NCBI GenBank assembly: GCA_951804985.1
Contig: OX638134.1
Coordinates: 2,728,001 to 2,792,000, forward strand
Source: Dryomyza anilis
Lineage: Eukaryota > Arthropoda > Insecta > Diptera > Dryomyzidae
Direction: 5' to 3'
Length of the DNA stretch: 64,000 nucleotides
Made by a program: the position numbers and the translations under genes. How positions within the stretch are numbered: the first letter of the stretch is position 1; every line of letters starts with the position of its first letter. Under the pieces are notes generated by a model. The model had not been told where the DNA came from and did no database searches. It saw only the letters and a list, made by a program, of their open reading frames with translations. This document shows positions 11,800-23,742 of this stretch, piece by piece.

Positions 11800-12780
11800 C
11801 TTGGGCTGCTTTATTTCTTACTTAGTTATCTGCCTCATAAAATTACAACAACAATAACAAAAAAAAATAATAATAATTCGCGGCAGCCTTTCAATGGGCC
11901 GCCGGGCAGCACGAACACCATTAAGTTTTAGCTACCTTCAGCTTCATTGTTGCCATTCAGCCAGCCAAAGAAATTCGCTTTGTGTGGCAGCATCGTGAGC
12001 AGGCGGCAACCATAACTCATTGCGAGCGCATGTGTGTGTGTGAGTCATGTGTTTGAGGTATTTGTAAGAGGCGCTCCATACGGTCGCCAATAATGGGGCG
12101 CACAAAAAAAAGAAACAGAAGAAACCACAAACATACTCCACAGAAACCCTTGAGAAGCACAAAACGGCTGCGCTGCTGCTTGCTTAATCAGCACGACCGA
12201 CCGACCAACAGAGAGAGAGAGAGAGAGACATTTATTTTTGTGCTTTGGTGCTTTTTCTGAGTATGTGTTGCACCCACTGTGACCCGTTGTTCGTTCGGAT
12301 GAAGTAGGTGTGTAGTCGGTGCTCGACCGTAGGCATCGGCAACTTGTTAGTTTTAATGGGTTCACCTTTTGTAGTCGTGGTTGTACGAGTTGTTTCTTTT
12401 GTTTGTTGTTCTTTAAGTTGTTTTTGTTGTTGTTGTTATTAGGATTGTTCTGCAGGAATTAGCAAAGCGTTTAAGGACCTTTTCAATATTATATGAGTAA
12501 CAACAATTTGAAATTCCTTGCAAATTTGCGTGGTTGTTGTCGAGCCTGCAGGTGGTTTCCGGCTGCTTTGTGTGGCTTTGTATTTGAATTTAATGAAAGC
12601 GGTTTCTTTTCATGTTAATTTTATAATTTTAATTTTTTTATATTATTTTTTTTATTATTATTTTTTTATTATTTTTTATTTTTATTTTTTTTTATTTATA
12701 TTTATTTGTGTAAAGAGTTAGGTGCAAGCAAAGCATGCCACTACCATCGATAAAATTTCAATTGATATTCAGACCCATTT
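11800..12780. other. Unique GC-richer island, then T-rich low complexity
   Basis: 11,880-12,570 is of mixed composition and non-repetitive apart from an AG dinucleotide run near 12,211-12,228. Two overlapping minus-strand open frames (11,944-12,365) have no domain I recognise. 12,605-12,715 is almost pure T/A of the TTTTATT kind. I find no supported gene. Confidence 0.5.
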
Positions 12781-13745
12781 ATTTCGAACTCAGAAAAGTT
12801 AAATAGATATTTTCTGAATTTCAAATTGAATATTATGAATTTCAATTTAAATTTTCTAAATTTCAAATAGAATGTTTTGAATATCAAATGAAAATTTCTG
12901 AATTTCAAATGATAATTTCAAAATTCCAAATGGATAGTTCCGAATATCAAATGAAATATTCTGAATTCCAAATGAAATTTTCGGAATATCATTTCATATT
13001 TTCTGAATTCCAAATGGAACATTATGATTTTCAAATAGATTTGATTTTCAAATAACATTTCTAAATTATAATTGAGGTCTTTTGAATTTTAAATGCAATT
13101 TCTGAATTTAAATTGATGTCTTTTGTAATTCAAATGGAATTTCTTAATTACAATTAACGTCTTTTGATTTCAAATGAAATTTATGAATTTAAATTGATGT
13201 CTTTTGTAATTCAAATGGAATTTCTGATATTCAATTGATGTCTTTTGAATTTAAAATGGAATTTCTGAATTTAAATTGATGCCTTTTGAATTTGAAATAG
13301 AATTTCTGAACTTCAATTGATACCTTTTGAATTTCAAATGCATATTCTGAATTTCAATTCATGTCATTTGAATTTAAAATAGTATTTCTGAATTTCCATT
13401 GATACCTTTTGAATTTAAAATGGAAATTCTGAGTTCCAATTTATGTCTTTTGAATTTAAAATGCAATTTGTGAATTTAAATTGATGTCATTTTAATTTCA
13501 AATGAAATTTCTGAATTTAAATTTATGTCTTTTGTAATTCAAATGGAATTTCTGAAATTCAATTGATGTCTTTGGAATTTAAAATGGAATTTCTAAATTT
13601 CAATTGATGCGTTTTAAATTTCAAATGGAAATTCTGAATTTCAATTGATACCTTTTGAATTTCAAATGGATATTCTGAATTTCAATTGATGTCTTTTGAA
13701 TTTGAAATGGACTTTCTGTATTTCAATTGATCTTTTCTGAATTTT
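12781..13745. repeat. Degenerate ~41-bp tandem array of two half-units
   Basis: Alternating half-units of roughly 20 bp, TTTCTGAATTTCAATTGAT and CTTTTGAATTTCAAATGGAA, give a higher-order period of about 41 bp. It is clearest at 13,070-13,730. The left part (12,790-13,070) shows mostly one half-unit and is more decayed. Confidence 0.85.
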
Positions 13746-14699
13746 ATTTGTAAAAGGTGTAGTAAAAATAGTCACGGTACACTAACAAGAATTAAAAAGA
13801 ATTTGAAAAAAATTGTTTTCTGTCTTGATTTATTAAGCTGATGTAATTTCGCTGTCAGTTCCTGTTCATTTCATTCAATTAAAATGCACGGCTATTAAAA
13901 AAAATCTCAGAATGCGAATTTCTCCACATTCAATTAAAATCCACAACTTATATAAAAATACCTCGAAAAAAAATAATGTTTGAATTTTCACCACACGTCA
14001 AATGCGCTTCTGACAGCTGTCAGTGAGCTGTCAGCATGCGCGCAAATTTAGTTTGAAAATTAAAAACAATTAGACTCATTAAAGACTTCATAAAAATACA
14101 AATAAATGTGAAAACAAAAAATTATGTGAGTGTGTTGAACATGTGTTATGTATTTCGTTGTAAATTTACTCACATTTAGTAGAACATGTCAAAGAGCACT
14201 AAAAAAACTGTGAAAGAATCGAACTTGAAGCGCTTGTTATGTATAGAGTGGACAGGAGAGGAGAGCAGAGTGGTTGGGAAAACTAGCGACTGAAAAAAAC
14301 AACACAAGTTATTAAATTGCCACAAAGTGTTCGTCACGCCGCCATTAAACACGCCATTCTCGCCACAAAGCATGCGAGACAGTGATAGAGAAAACGGAGC
14401 AAGAGTGATGCAGCGAAAGGGAGAGCGAGGGAGACGATGCCTTCCGCGAGCAAAGAGATAGTTAACTGTTTAGCGCGCTAAACGTGTTGTGTTGGCCGTA
14501 TTTTTGTAGTTCTTGTTGCATACTCAGAGGCGACACGACAAGCGGTCGTGTTAAAAGCTAATTATGCTGGGTGTAGCTTTTATGAGATAATTTGACGAGT
14601 GGTGCGGGGGGAAGGAGAAGACAACTATTCGCTGGATGGCTGCTTAATTTAAAGGAATTTATTAATAACAGATTTTCAAATAACACATTTCAAAAGATA
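13746..14699. other. Unassigned unique sequence
   Basis: Mixed-composition, non-repetitive DNA. It includes a perfect 12-base palindrome TGACAGCTGTCA near 14,011-14,022 followed by GAGCTGTCAG, and a purine-rich GC-richer stretch at 14,250-14,450. The minus-strand open frame at 14,176-14,373 is short and shows no domain. I see no gene. Confidence 0.45.
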
Positions 14700-15830
14700 A
14701 TTAAATTAGAAAAAGAGTTTTTAAAATTATAAAAAGATATATTAGAAACAAGGGGAAAAAATGACGAATAAGTTATTTATTACTTAATTATTTTCAAAAT
14801 AGAAAGTAAAGTATCATGGAAAATAAAAAAAAAATAGAAAGATATAGTGAAGGAAAAGGTACAGGAAAGGGAAAAGAAAAAGAAAAATAAAAAGAAAAAG
14901 AAAAAAAAGAAAAGTAAAGAAAATAAAAAGACAAAGAAAATGTTAAAATTAAAATAAAAAGAAAAGTAAAGAAAATGAAAATGAAAAGAAAAATAAAGTA
15001 AAGTAAAGAAAATGAAAATGAAAAGAAAAATAAAGTAAAGTAAAGAAAATGAAAAGAAAAAAAAGAAAAAGACAAATAAAACGAAAAAGGAAAAGGATAG
15101 AAAAGGGAGAAGGAAAATGAAAGGGAAAAGATAAAGAAAAGCAAAAGAAAAGAAAAGGAAAATAGAGAAAAGGAAAGGAGAAGAAAAAGTAAATTAATAA
15201 AATAATTTTTTAAAAAATTAAAAAAATATATATTAGAAACAAAGGGAAAAAATACGAGGAAGTTATTTATTACTGAATTATTTACAAAATAGAAAGTAAA
15301 GTAAAACGGAAAATAAAAAAAAGAAAGAAGGAAAAATAACAGGTACAGGAAAAGAAAATGAAAAAGGAAGAGAAAAAGGAAAAGAAAACTATGAGGAAAA
15401 AAAAGAAAATATAAAGGAAAATTAAAAAAAGAAAAATAAAAAGAAAAGAAAAAGTAAGGAAAATAAAAAGACAAAGAATAAGTAAAAAGAAAAGTAAAAA
15501 TAAAAAGAATAGTAAAGAAAAGTAATGAAAAAGAAAAGGTAAATGAAAATGAAAAGAAAATAAAAGGAAAAGAAAAGGAGAATGAAAAGCAAAGTAAAGA
15601 AAACGAAAAGTAAAAAAAAGAAAAAACCCAAAAAAAACCAATAAGGAAAAGGAAAGAAAAGAAAAGAGAGAAGGAAAATGATAGGGAAAATGAAACTTAA
15701 GGCAAAAGAGAAAAAAAAGAAAAAGGAAAAAAAGAACAGGAAAAGCAAGAGAAAAATGAAAAGAAGAAGGAAACGGTAAAGTAAATGGTAAATGTAAAGG
15801 AAATTGAAATGGAAAATTTGTAATGGACAC
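14700..15830. repeat. ~1-kb polypurine (GAAAA) tract with an internal ~490-bp duplication
   Basis: The + strand is almost only A and G, built on GAAAA, AAAAG and TAAAG. A non-repetitive marker around ATTAGAAACA, followed by GTTATTTATTACT and AAAATAGAAAGTAAAGTA, occurs at about 14,741 and again at about 15,232. The tract therefore consists of two direct copies about 491 bp apart. Minus-strand open frames of up to 226 codons, nearly all Phe/Ser/Leu/Tyr, are artefacts of the composition. Confidence 0.9.
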
Positions 15831-16128
15831 TTTTAGAATCCATGAGTAACCTGAAGAAATTTCACTCAACATTCTTATATCCTATCACGTCAGGTTTACG
15901 GGATATATGACCATAAGGATCCTAAAGTGGCCACAGTACTACCGTTGATATAATGAAAAACAAAGAAAAACCGGTAGTAGTTATAAATTTTTTGTCTGAA
16001 AACCAAATGTAGGCGTATAGAACATATTAAAATTTTATCTCGTCCTTTAAATACCAATATTAATGATTTTGAAAGGATCAATCTACATAATCGACTAATT
16101 TCATATTAAGGAGTTACAAATGCATTAT

Positions 16129-16818
16129 ATTACACTACCCAACATGATTTTTGGCAAGGATGGGATGTCCAAATCTATTCTATATAATTCGATCGTGCTT
16201 ATTTTGACTATACACTCAGTTTTTTCCAAATACGTAGCGTTTTTGGGAAAAATTCGATAAAGACGGCTATTTTTCAGTAATTTGTGTGTAAAATATTCAA
16301 ACATTTTAAAAGTAAACCGTTTTTAACGGAAACTGTGTTGATAGGGCATATTTTAAAAATGAGAACAGATACAAAATGGTTAGTATTTTTCATTGTTAGC
16401 TCTAACTATGTACTGCATAACCAAAAATCAATTTCTTATTTATCAGTAAATCCAAAATGCTTGAAATATCGTCCTAAATTAGCCTATAAAAATCAAAATG
16501 TTTCGAGTTTGCATTCAAATATTTTAAAAACCTATCGGAATAATAGTATTTGTCGGTATATTGTAATTAGTCTTGATAATTGAAAGAAAAATCGCGTTTA
16601 CAGTTTTTTGGAAAACCGGTTGCGTAAGGATCAGTATTTTTTTAATTATTAAAAGTGGCTGAAAAGTGCCTAAAATATTGATATCAATTTTCTAAAAAAA
16701 CGTTAAGTGATAGAACAAATCTGAGTATGCAGTCAAAATCAGCAATCGCGAATTATATAAAATTGATGTATGGGAAGTCCATGGCAAAACATTTGTTCTT
16801 GTTTTGTTGAGTGTAAAG
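16129..16818. mobile_element. MITE-like element with ~95-bp diverged TIRs
   Basis: The left end (16,129-16,225) and the reverse complement of the right end (16,720-16,818) align by eye. Shared landmarks in order are TACACT, TTTTGGCA or TTTTGCCA, TATATAATTCG, ATTTTGACT and TACTCAG or CACTCAG. The ~500-bp interior has a 99-codon open frame (16,284-16,583) without a recognisable domain. A target-site duplication was not resolved. I consider it a non-autonomous DNA transposon of unknown superfamily. Confidence 0.65.
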
Positions 16819-16854
16819 AGAAATGCCACTTTTTAATTCGATGTTACATTGTAA

Positions 16855-17715
16855 AATACATTGTTACTTACATTAGTTATTATATTACTCATTACATTAC
16901 TCATTACAATGCTCATTACATTACTTAACATCATTGCATTACTCAATACTTATTACATTACTCTTTACATAATTCATTACAATAATTTTTATTTTTAACT
17001 TTACTCGTTACATTACTCATTACATTACTCATTACATTACTCATTTCATTACTCATTACATTACTCATTACATTACTCATTACATTACTCATTATATAAC
17101 TCACTACATTACTCATTACATTATTCATTACACTTCCCATTCGCTACCCATTACTTCACAATTTCTCAGATTACTCATTATATTACTCATTACATTACTT
17201 ATTATATTACTCATTACATGACTCATTACATTACTCATAACATTACTCATTACATTACTCATTACATTACTCATTACATTACTCATTACATTACTCAATA
17301 CATTACATTACTCATTACATTACTCAATACATTACATTACTCATTACATTACTCATTACATTACTCATTACATTACTCATTACATTACTCATTACATTAC
17401 TCATTGCATTACTCATTACATTACATTACTCATTACATTACTCAATACATTACTCATTACATTACTCATTACATTACTCATTACATTACTCATTACATTA
17501 CTCATTACATTACTCATTACATTACTCATTACATAACTCATTACATTACTCGTTACACTACTAATTACATTACTCATTACATTACTCATTACATTACTCA
17601 TTACATTACTCATTACATTACTCATTACATTACTCATAACATTGCCCACTACATTACTCATTACATTACTCATTACACTACCCATTACACTACCCATTAC
17701 TTCACAATTTCTCAA
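16855..17715. repeat. 12-bp minisatellite (CATTACATTACT)n
   Basis: About 65-70 copies of a 12-bp unit, near-perfect between about 17,170 and 17,700 and scattered before that. There are occasional 5-bp slips (TACATTACATTAC) and variants such as ACTCGTTAC and GCCCACTAC. All three plus-strand frames are stop-free within the unit, which explains the long Thr-His-Tyr-Ile open frame. It is not a gene. Confidence 0.97.
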
Positions 17716-19082
17716 ATAATAATTTCTCATTATTGCCTTCACTTAAATCCGCGATCATTGCCGCACTTAAGCCACTTTTAATTGAAACTTTTTAATAAGT
17801 TTGCCAAAAGGACTCGTGTAAACTTTCACTGACAGACTGCACTTCCGCGGTGTTGTTGTCGTAGTTTCTTTTTGAAACGTTGTTGTTTTAAATGCTCTTG
17901 TTGTAGAAGCAGCTGCATTGAAGGCAGTCAATCGTGCATTATTCGAGTGACGTCTTTGCAGCCACAACAAGAGTTGTGCAAAAAATAAGAACAACAAAAT
18001 TGACAAAAACCAAAAAAAAAAAAATAAAAAAAAAAATTCAAATTAAAACAATACCAAACAGAGTACATGGCGCAGTAGTGCCTTTGATATGAAAATAAAA
18101 TGTTAATTAAATTCCGCAGAAATGTTGCCTTTTTTTCTGTTGCTTCTGCAAGCTTTTAAAAATTCAACAAAAACCGCAAGCACCTCCATGTCATGTTGCA
18201 AAATATCCAAAAGGGTTTGGTTTTTTGCAAAATGTTGTCAATGCCTTGAAAGCGGCTTAAATTAAAAGTCTTTAAATGTGCAGAATTTTTTCTTAAAGAA
18301 ATATTTGCAAATTTTTCGAAAAAAAGACGCATTTTTTACATAAACTTTATGCCAAACAAATGAAAAAAATCCACACACAAACTCAACTTTTTTTCCTTTG
18401 GGCCCCTTTTGGTTTGTGCATCAAAGCCACTGGTTGTGGCCGCAGTTAACAAACCGAAAATCCGTCAACAACTTTGTCAACCACTCAACTCAGCGCAACT
18501 CAACGCAACTCAACGCAACTCAACTCAATGCAATGTCAGCCCACGACAGTAGCAGGCGCCCACGACTGAAGTGGTCTTGGCCAAGAAGCAGCAGTTGTTG
18601 AAAAAATATGAAAAAAACACTAAATGAATGAAGTGCTTTTCAAACAGTTGCCGGGTTCTATTGCGTGTTTTTAGTGCGAACAACTTTTGCATTCATTATA
18701 AATAAAAATGTTCTCTGAAATGCTAATTAAAATAATGTTTTTGATGCTGCTGCTTGTAAATTTATGTTTCATCTCTAATTTTTGGTTTTGCGGTCGACGT
18801 CAAATTGGTGGCATTTTTCTAGACATTTTTATATACAATTTTTCAGCAGTTAATAGACCGCCAAGTGCTGGCCACGAAAGCACTGAAGTTTGCGTTCAAA
18901 GAAAGTGAATTGACAGCCATGAAAGCAGAAAAGTTTTATTTTAAAAATTATGAAATGTTCCACAATATATACCACATAATACCACTAAATATCACATTAC
19001 GAAAGTCAACTTCCAATCAACAAATTAGAAAAAATAATCAGTATAAAAGATTGCGATTTTAATAATGAATAATAGATATAGA
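17716..19082. other. Unique sequence with a short 10-bp repeat
   Basis: Mixed-composition DNA. A short tandem run of about five copies of CAACTCAACG lies at about 18,481-18,532. 17,760-18,010 and 18,380-18,610 are GC-richer islands. No coding or RNA gene is supported. Confidence 0.5.
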
Positions 19083-19334
19083 GGGCCATACTACGGCTTT
19101 CGATCGAATTCCAATCGAATTTTATATACAATTTGTGAACAAATGCTTTGAAATCGATATTACAATACAAATAATTGCTTTCGAATCAAATTGGAATCGT
19201 TAAAATCAAAGCAAACGGATTGTATTCATTTGAAAAACCAAATTTTCGTACTGCCACATTGAATTCGAAAACGTTGGTTTACAAATTTTATATGAAATTC
19301 GATAGGAATACGATCGAAAGCCGGAATATGGGCA
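19083..19334. mobile_element. ~250-bp MITE with ~53-bp TIRs
   Basis: The left arm starts GGCCATACTACGGCTTTCG at 19,084. The reverse complement of the right arm starts GCCCATATTCCGGCTTTCG and ends at 19,333. The arms match over about 53 bp with few mismatches, including CGATCG, TATCGAATTT and AAATTTGT. A third, internal copy of related sequence (GCTTTCGAATCAAATTGGAAT) lies near 19,178. It has no coding capacity. The duplication at the target was not resolved. Confidence 0.8.
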
Positions 19335-19696
19335 ATAATTTTGAATATAAAGACCTGACTTATCATTTTTCAATAGGTTAAAGCTTCATACAGCAACTAT
19401 TTAGGTTATTTATTACACCGTCACTAAAAAAAAAAAAATAAATAAAAAATTTTGTATACATAGAAAAATAGTCTTCAATATGATGAATTTATTCATAAAT
19501 ATTATGATTTTTTCACCAACTACCAGATTCATGATATTGATACCTCCGTTCATTAAATGACATTAATGAATGCATTTATTATTCTATGAACAAAATATTT
19601 AATACAATGAATTTGAATTGTCATATTGATGAATTTGTTCATAACATTTTTTGAAAAAAAAAATTTTTTTTTTTTTGAAATAATTTGAAAAGTGTT

Positions 19697-21250
19697 TTTT
19701 TTTTTTTTATCGCCGAATCCCTGCGATCCCACATACCCGCCCAACCGACCGAGAGGCTCGTCCGTGTATCGTACGTACATGGTGACCGGCAGCAACAGTC
19801 CGGACTGTCCTGTGATTCAATTCAGCTACAGATTTAGTATCATCAGCAGGCACATATTTAAGTGTATATTTATTTATTTAAATGGTCAAGTATTAATTGT
19901 TTTAAAATGTCAGTGGAGTCACATTGTAATATAAGATGATATAGGTTGTTCTGTGAGAAGTTTGTATTGCATAAACATAGACGTAAAGGCTTATAATGTC
20001 TAGACGTACGGGATGGAATGTTAAATGTCGTTGTATTTATTAAATATATAGAATGTATTGCACCGTTTATAAGTTTATGCAAAAATGTTACATTTAGCAT
20101 TGTGCGTCTACTTTTTAAAGTTGGAAGGCGAATTAGTTTAAGTCTGCTCTCATACGATGGAAGGTTAATATTTGGATTCCAGTGGAGATTTCTAAGTGCG
20201 AATAGTAAAAATTGCTTTTGCATTGTAATGGGGATTCCATACTACGGATGCATATTCCAGTATTGGCCGTACAAGTGAGGTGTATAATAATTTAGTTGTA
20301 TAAGGATCATCAAATTCCTTTGCCCAACGTTTCATAAATCCTAGCACTCCTTTTGCCTTGTTTATCATATGGCTTATGTGAGTGTGAAAACGTAGCTTCG
20401 AGTCCATAGTTACACCAAGGTCGTTAAATACAGTAACTGAATACGGTAAGCAATCAAGAATTTCGTAGCTGGTTATATGATGTTTTTTACGTGTAAATGT
20501 CATCTGTTTGCACTTTTTTATATTAAGTTTAAGGCAATTATAGTTGCACCACTCAACCACTTTGCATAGGTCATCCTGTAAGTATTTATATGACAGATAA
20601 AGGTTTTTAAAAGACAGATAAAGCTTGGCATCATCAGCATATAATAGTATTTCGCTATGACTTATAATAGAGGGAAGATCGTTAATGAAAAGAATAAAAA
20701 ATAGTGGCCCTAGGTGGCTCCCTTGGGGGACTCCGGATGCGACAGGTATAAAATCAGAAAGGGTATCCTTAAAAAGCACTCTCTGTCTTCTGCTTTTTAA
20801 ATAAGAGTTGATCCATAATAGAAGAATAGATGGAAATCCTATAATATCAAGTTTTGTTAATAACAAATCATGATTTACAATATCAAATGCTTTACTGAAA
20901 TCCGTATATATCACATCAGTTTTAAGTCTATTTGTAAAACCGTGTATAACCTTTGATGTAAATTCAAAAAGATTTGTGCTGGTAGATTTGCCTTTTATGA
21001 AACCGTGTTGGGTTGATGATATTATAGGTTTAACACTGTGATAAAGTTGGTTTGTAATAATGTGTTCAAATACTTTTGGTATTGCGCTAAGTTTAGCTAT
21101 ACATCTGTAATTAGTAATATCCGATATGCTGCCATTTTTGAATAAAGGTTTTATGTATGATTCTTTCCATACGTCAGGGAATATTCCTTTACTTAAAGAC
21201 AACTTGAAAATCCCAGTAAGGGGAAAACACAAAGTGTTGGCACAAATTGT
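19697..21250 (-). pseudogene. 5'-truncated LINE reverse transcriptase (CR1/Jockey-like), poly(A) tail
   Basis: Minus-strand remnant of a non-LTR retrotransposon polymerase. Recognisable protein begins near 21,240 (FPLTGIFKLSLSKGIFPDVW) and runs through the RT fingers and palm: QHGFIKGKST, the catalytic Asp in DFSKAFD, GVPQGSHLGPL (about 20,712-20,735), the catalytic YADD at 20,630-20,641 and the thumb LGVTMDSKLRFHTHI. A C-terminal part continues at 19,870-20,223 with RTSRHYKPLRL. A frameshift at about 20,195-20,225 separates the two parts. The endonuclease and ORF1 are absent. On the minus strand a GC-rich 3' untranslated part ends in a run of A (19,697-19,710), the signature of target-primed reverse transcription. 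The clade is inferred from motif style. Confidence 0.9.
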
Positions 21251-22522
21251 ACAAATTTTATTTAAAAAATAACAGTAATAAAAATAAAAAAAAAATTCGG
21301 ACAAAAAAAAAATTGTTCCGAAAAAATATATTCGAACAAAAAAAAAATTCAGAAAAAAAAAATCACGAAAAAAAATGTGTCAATAAATTTTTTTTTTCAA
21401 AGAAAACAAATTTTGCAAAAAAAAAAAAATTTCCATAATTTTTTTTTTTTAATATATTTTTGATAAATATAATTTTTTATTAATAAAAATTTGTTATTAT
21501 AAATAAATATATTATAAAACATTTTACTAATTTATGCATGTCGAGCAAGCATTTTATAAGAAATAACATACAATAACTACTTGAGAACTGAGAAGTACGG
21601 CAAAATATTAATGAAAAAAAATATTTTGATTGAAATTTCATTTAATGAATAGCGTTCTGCAATATGAAGAACATATATGTTGTATTTTATATTTTGGTTC
21701 ATTTATATGATGAAACGTATTCTTCACATAAAGTTCATCATATTGAAGATTACTTTTTCGACAGTTACCAAGCGTTCTTCATATTTATGATAGCATTTAT
21801 AATATTGATGGCTTTAGTCATTAATATTTTGAATGGTTCTTCAATACAATAAATAATGGTTTGAAAAACGGAATTCATCAATATGATGTACATTTTTTTT
21901 TCTGTGTAGAAATTTTGTGTTTCGAAGTTTTTAAAGTAGCTTCATGAGAGAACAAAAATATAGGAAAATTTACCTGGCTGTAGAAACTCCAGACAGAATA
22001 TTTGGCAGGGTCGAGGCAGTTTAAAAACAGTTTTTCGAGATATTTCAATAGACTAAGACAGAGTTTCAATCACAAGCTGTCTGTATTAGCTCGTTTCTAA
22101 AACATGCCAAGTATCTTCATTTAAATTTCCATAACAGTTGATAATCTGCTATACGCTATCTAAAAACTTCCATCTGAGTGTTTACCATAATCATGCTGCA
22201 AATATTTCTGAAAAATGGCATAAATTTTGTCTCAGAAATCTATTTTTTTTTTTTTTTTTTCAGAAATTTGTGTTTGAAATTTTTAAAAGTAGCCACGTAG
22301 CAGAAATGAGAATGGAAGACAAATAAAGTGTACACCACCCTGTCTCTTTCAGATAAATCATTATATTGAAATATTTGAATAATATTGAAAGTGACTGCTT
22401 TAAGGCTGCTTTTTGGAAGTATTTCATTTTTTAGATACAATTATTTTGTACTATTTACAATAATAATGCCTAAAAATAAAATATTTATATATAAAACATT
22501 TCATATAATTCTAAAATTTCAG
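21251..22522. other. AT-rich intron sequence upstream of the CELF exon
   Basis: Includes an A-rich stretch (21,290-21,450), a region of TTCATCAATATGATG-like motifs (21,650-21,890), and at about 22,072-22,250 the second copy of the dispersed repeat also seen at about 4,865-5,040. The last bases before 22,523 (TTCTAAAATTTCAG) form a 3' splice site with a short pyrimidine tract. Confidence 0.5.
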
Positions 22523-22644
22523 GTTGTGCTTTTTTGACGTACTTCAGTCCAGAGAGCGCCAATGCGGCCGCCGCCGTCGGCGCAGCAGCAGCGGCAGCGC
22601 CAGCAGCATCAACGCTGCTTAATGACAAACAAGCCATTACTGGG
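22523..22644 (+). CDS. bru3: Internal exon of a CELF/Bruno-family RNA-binding protein (RRM1, RNP1)
   Basis: A 122-base exon between a 3' splice site (ATTTCAG) and a consensus 5' splice site (GTAAGT at 22,645). It starts inside a Gly codon and ends on a codon boundary. The 40 complete codons read CAFLTYFSPESANAAAAV at the start and STLLNDKQAITG at the end. With the split Gly this gives GCAFLTY, the RNP1 strand of RRM1 in CELF proteins of the Bruno-3/CELF3-6 type. From knowledge of the family, RNP1 aromatic residues stack on bases of GU-rich RNA, and these proteins control splicing, translation and mRNA decay. The exon boundaries match my memory of CELF genes: a break in KG|CAFLTY and one before the Met of M-N-R-P-I-Q. 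An Ala-rich insert of about 13 residues lengthens the alpha-2 helix region. The other exons lie outside the window. The ortholog assignment to bruno 3 is inferred from about 25 informative residues. Confidence 0.75.
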
Positions 22645-23644
22645 GTAAGTGCTACGTGTCCGTAATTATATTTTAGGACTCACTGTTGTCTCTATGTGTC
22701 ACTGTATTAAATGTTACAAACAAATCTTAAACTTTCTATCTCAATGTGTCTAAAAATCGAACGGCCTAATAACGTAAAACGAAACGCACAAGAATTCCTC
22801 AAAAAAAACCAGAAACGATTCAAGTAGCAGATATTAGTTTTCAATAAACACCGACTCCCTTTATTTTGAAATGAAGACTTAATGAAAAGTTCAGTTGAAA
22901 ATTTCGTCAAACGAATTTGAATTTCATATCGCTTGAATTTTAATACATTAACCCTCTTATTTTGTTAAACGAAACAAATATAAATTCCACCAAAAAAAAA
23001 ACGGCAGAAATTTCAGTGACAGAATTTTGTTGTATTAAATTAAATAAAAAGTCTATGAAAAAAATTTGTCACTGCAATTTTTGACGTATTTATTTTTGTG
23101 GGGTATTTATTATTTTAAAATCGTCATAGTTAGTGTTTCGAAATTCAGCAACTGGCAGTAAATAAAAAAAAAAATCGATGAATGTATTAAGAATTATATT
23201 TCCGAAACGTAAAATCGAAGAAATCGTAAAAACTGCTAATAAAAAGAAACGTTACTCTATACCGATTTTTGGGCAAAGTGACTCCAACTGATTCATCTGG
23301 CAGTCACACGTTTCGTTTTATGTTATAAGCTTGTAAATCTCTTTCAGCTCTCTAAATGTTCTAAGTGTTTTAAGGAATATTCAAATAATTATTGTTGTTG
23401 TGGTTGTGATTTGAAAAACATGTTATGTTGATAATGATGATAATAATGACATGTCAAACATGCTATATTAATGATTTTGTTTTTATTGTTGTATAAATAT
23501 ACTTAATTGATGTTGTTGCATTCGTAAACTAAACGTTTGGCTATAATTTAGGTTAATTCACATAATTGTGAAGAAAACAGTAAATAAATGGTTTACAGCT
23601 GTGAAAAAATGATAATCAATTGAAGCCGATTTAATATATTTTGT
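22645..23644. other. Intron sequence downstream of the CELF exon
   Basis: Begins with the 5' splice site GTAAGT. Non-repetitive AT-rich DNA with short A runs and no further exon or transposon end that I can identify before the insertion nest at 23,645. Confidence 0.55.
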
Positions 23645-23742
23645 GTATCCCTAGCAGAAATTCATAATCGGTAAATTATCACTGAATATTTTGCTTGTCA
23701 AAACCCGGACAGTAATATGATCCACATAAACTGCCAATGATC

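Noticed and set aside
14794..15872. Minus-strand open frames of 226, 196 and 108 codons
   Set aside because: They are nearly pure Phe/Ser/Leu/Tyr and arise from the polypurine composition, which lacks stop triplets in the complement. They overlap each other and have no domain or splice context.
17218..17781. 187-codon open frame on the plus strand
   Set aside because: It is the translation of the 12-bp tandem repeat.
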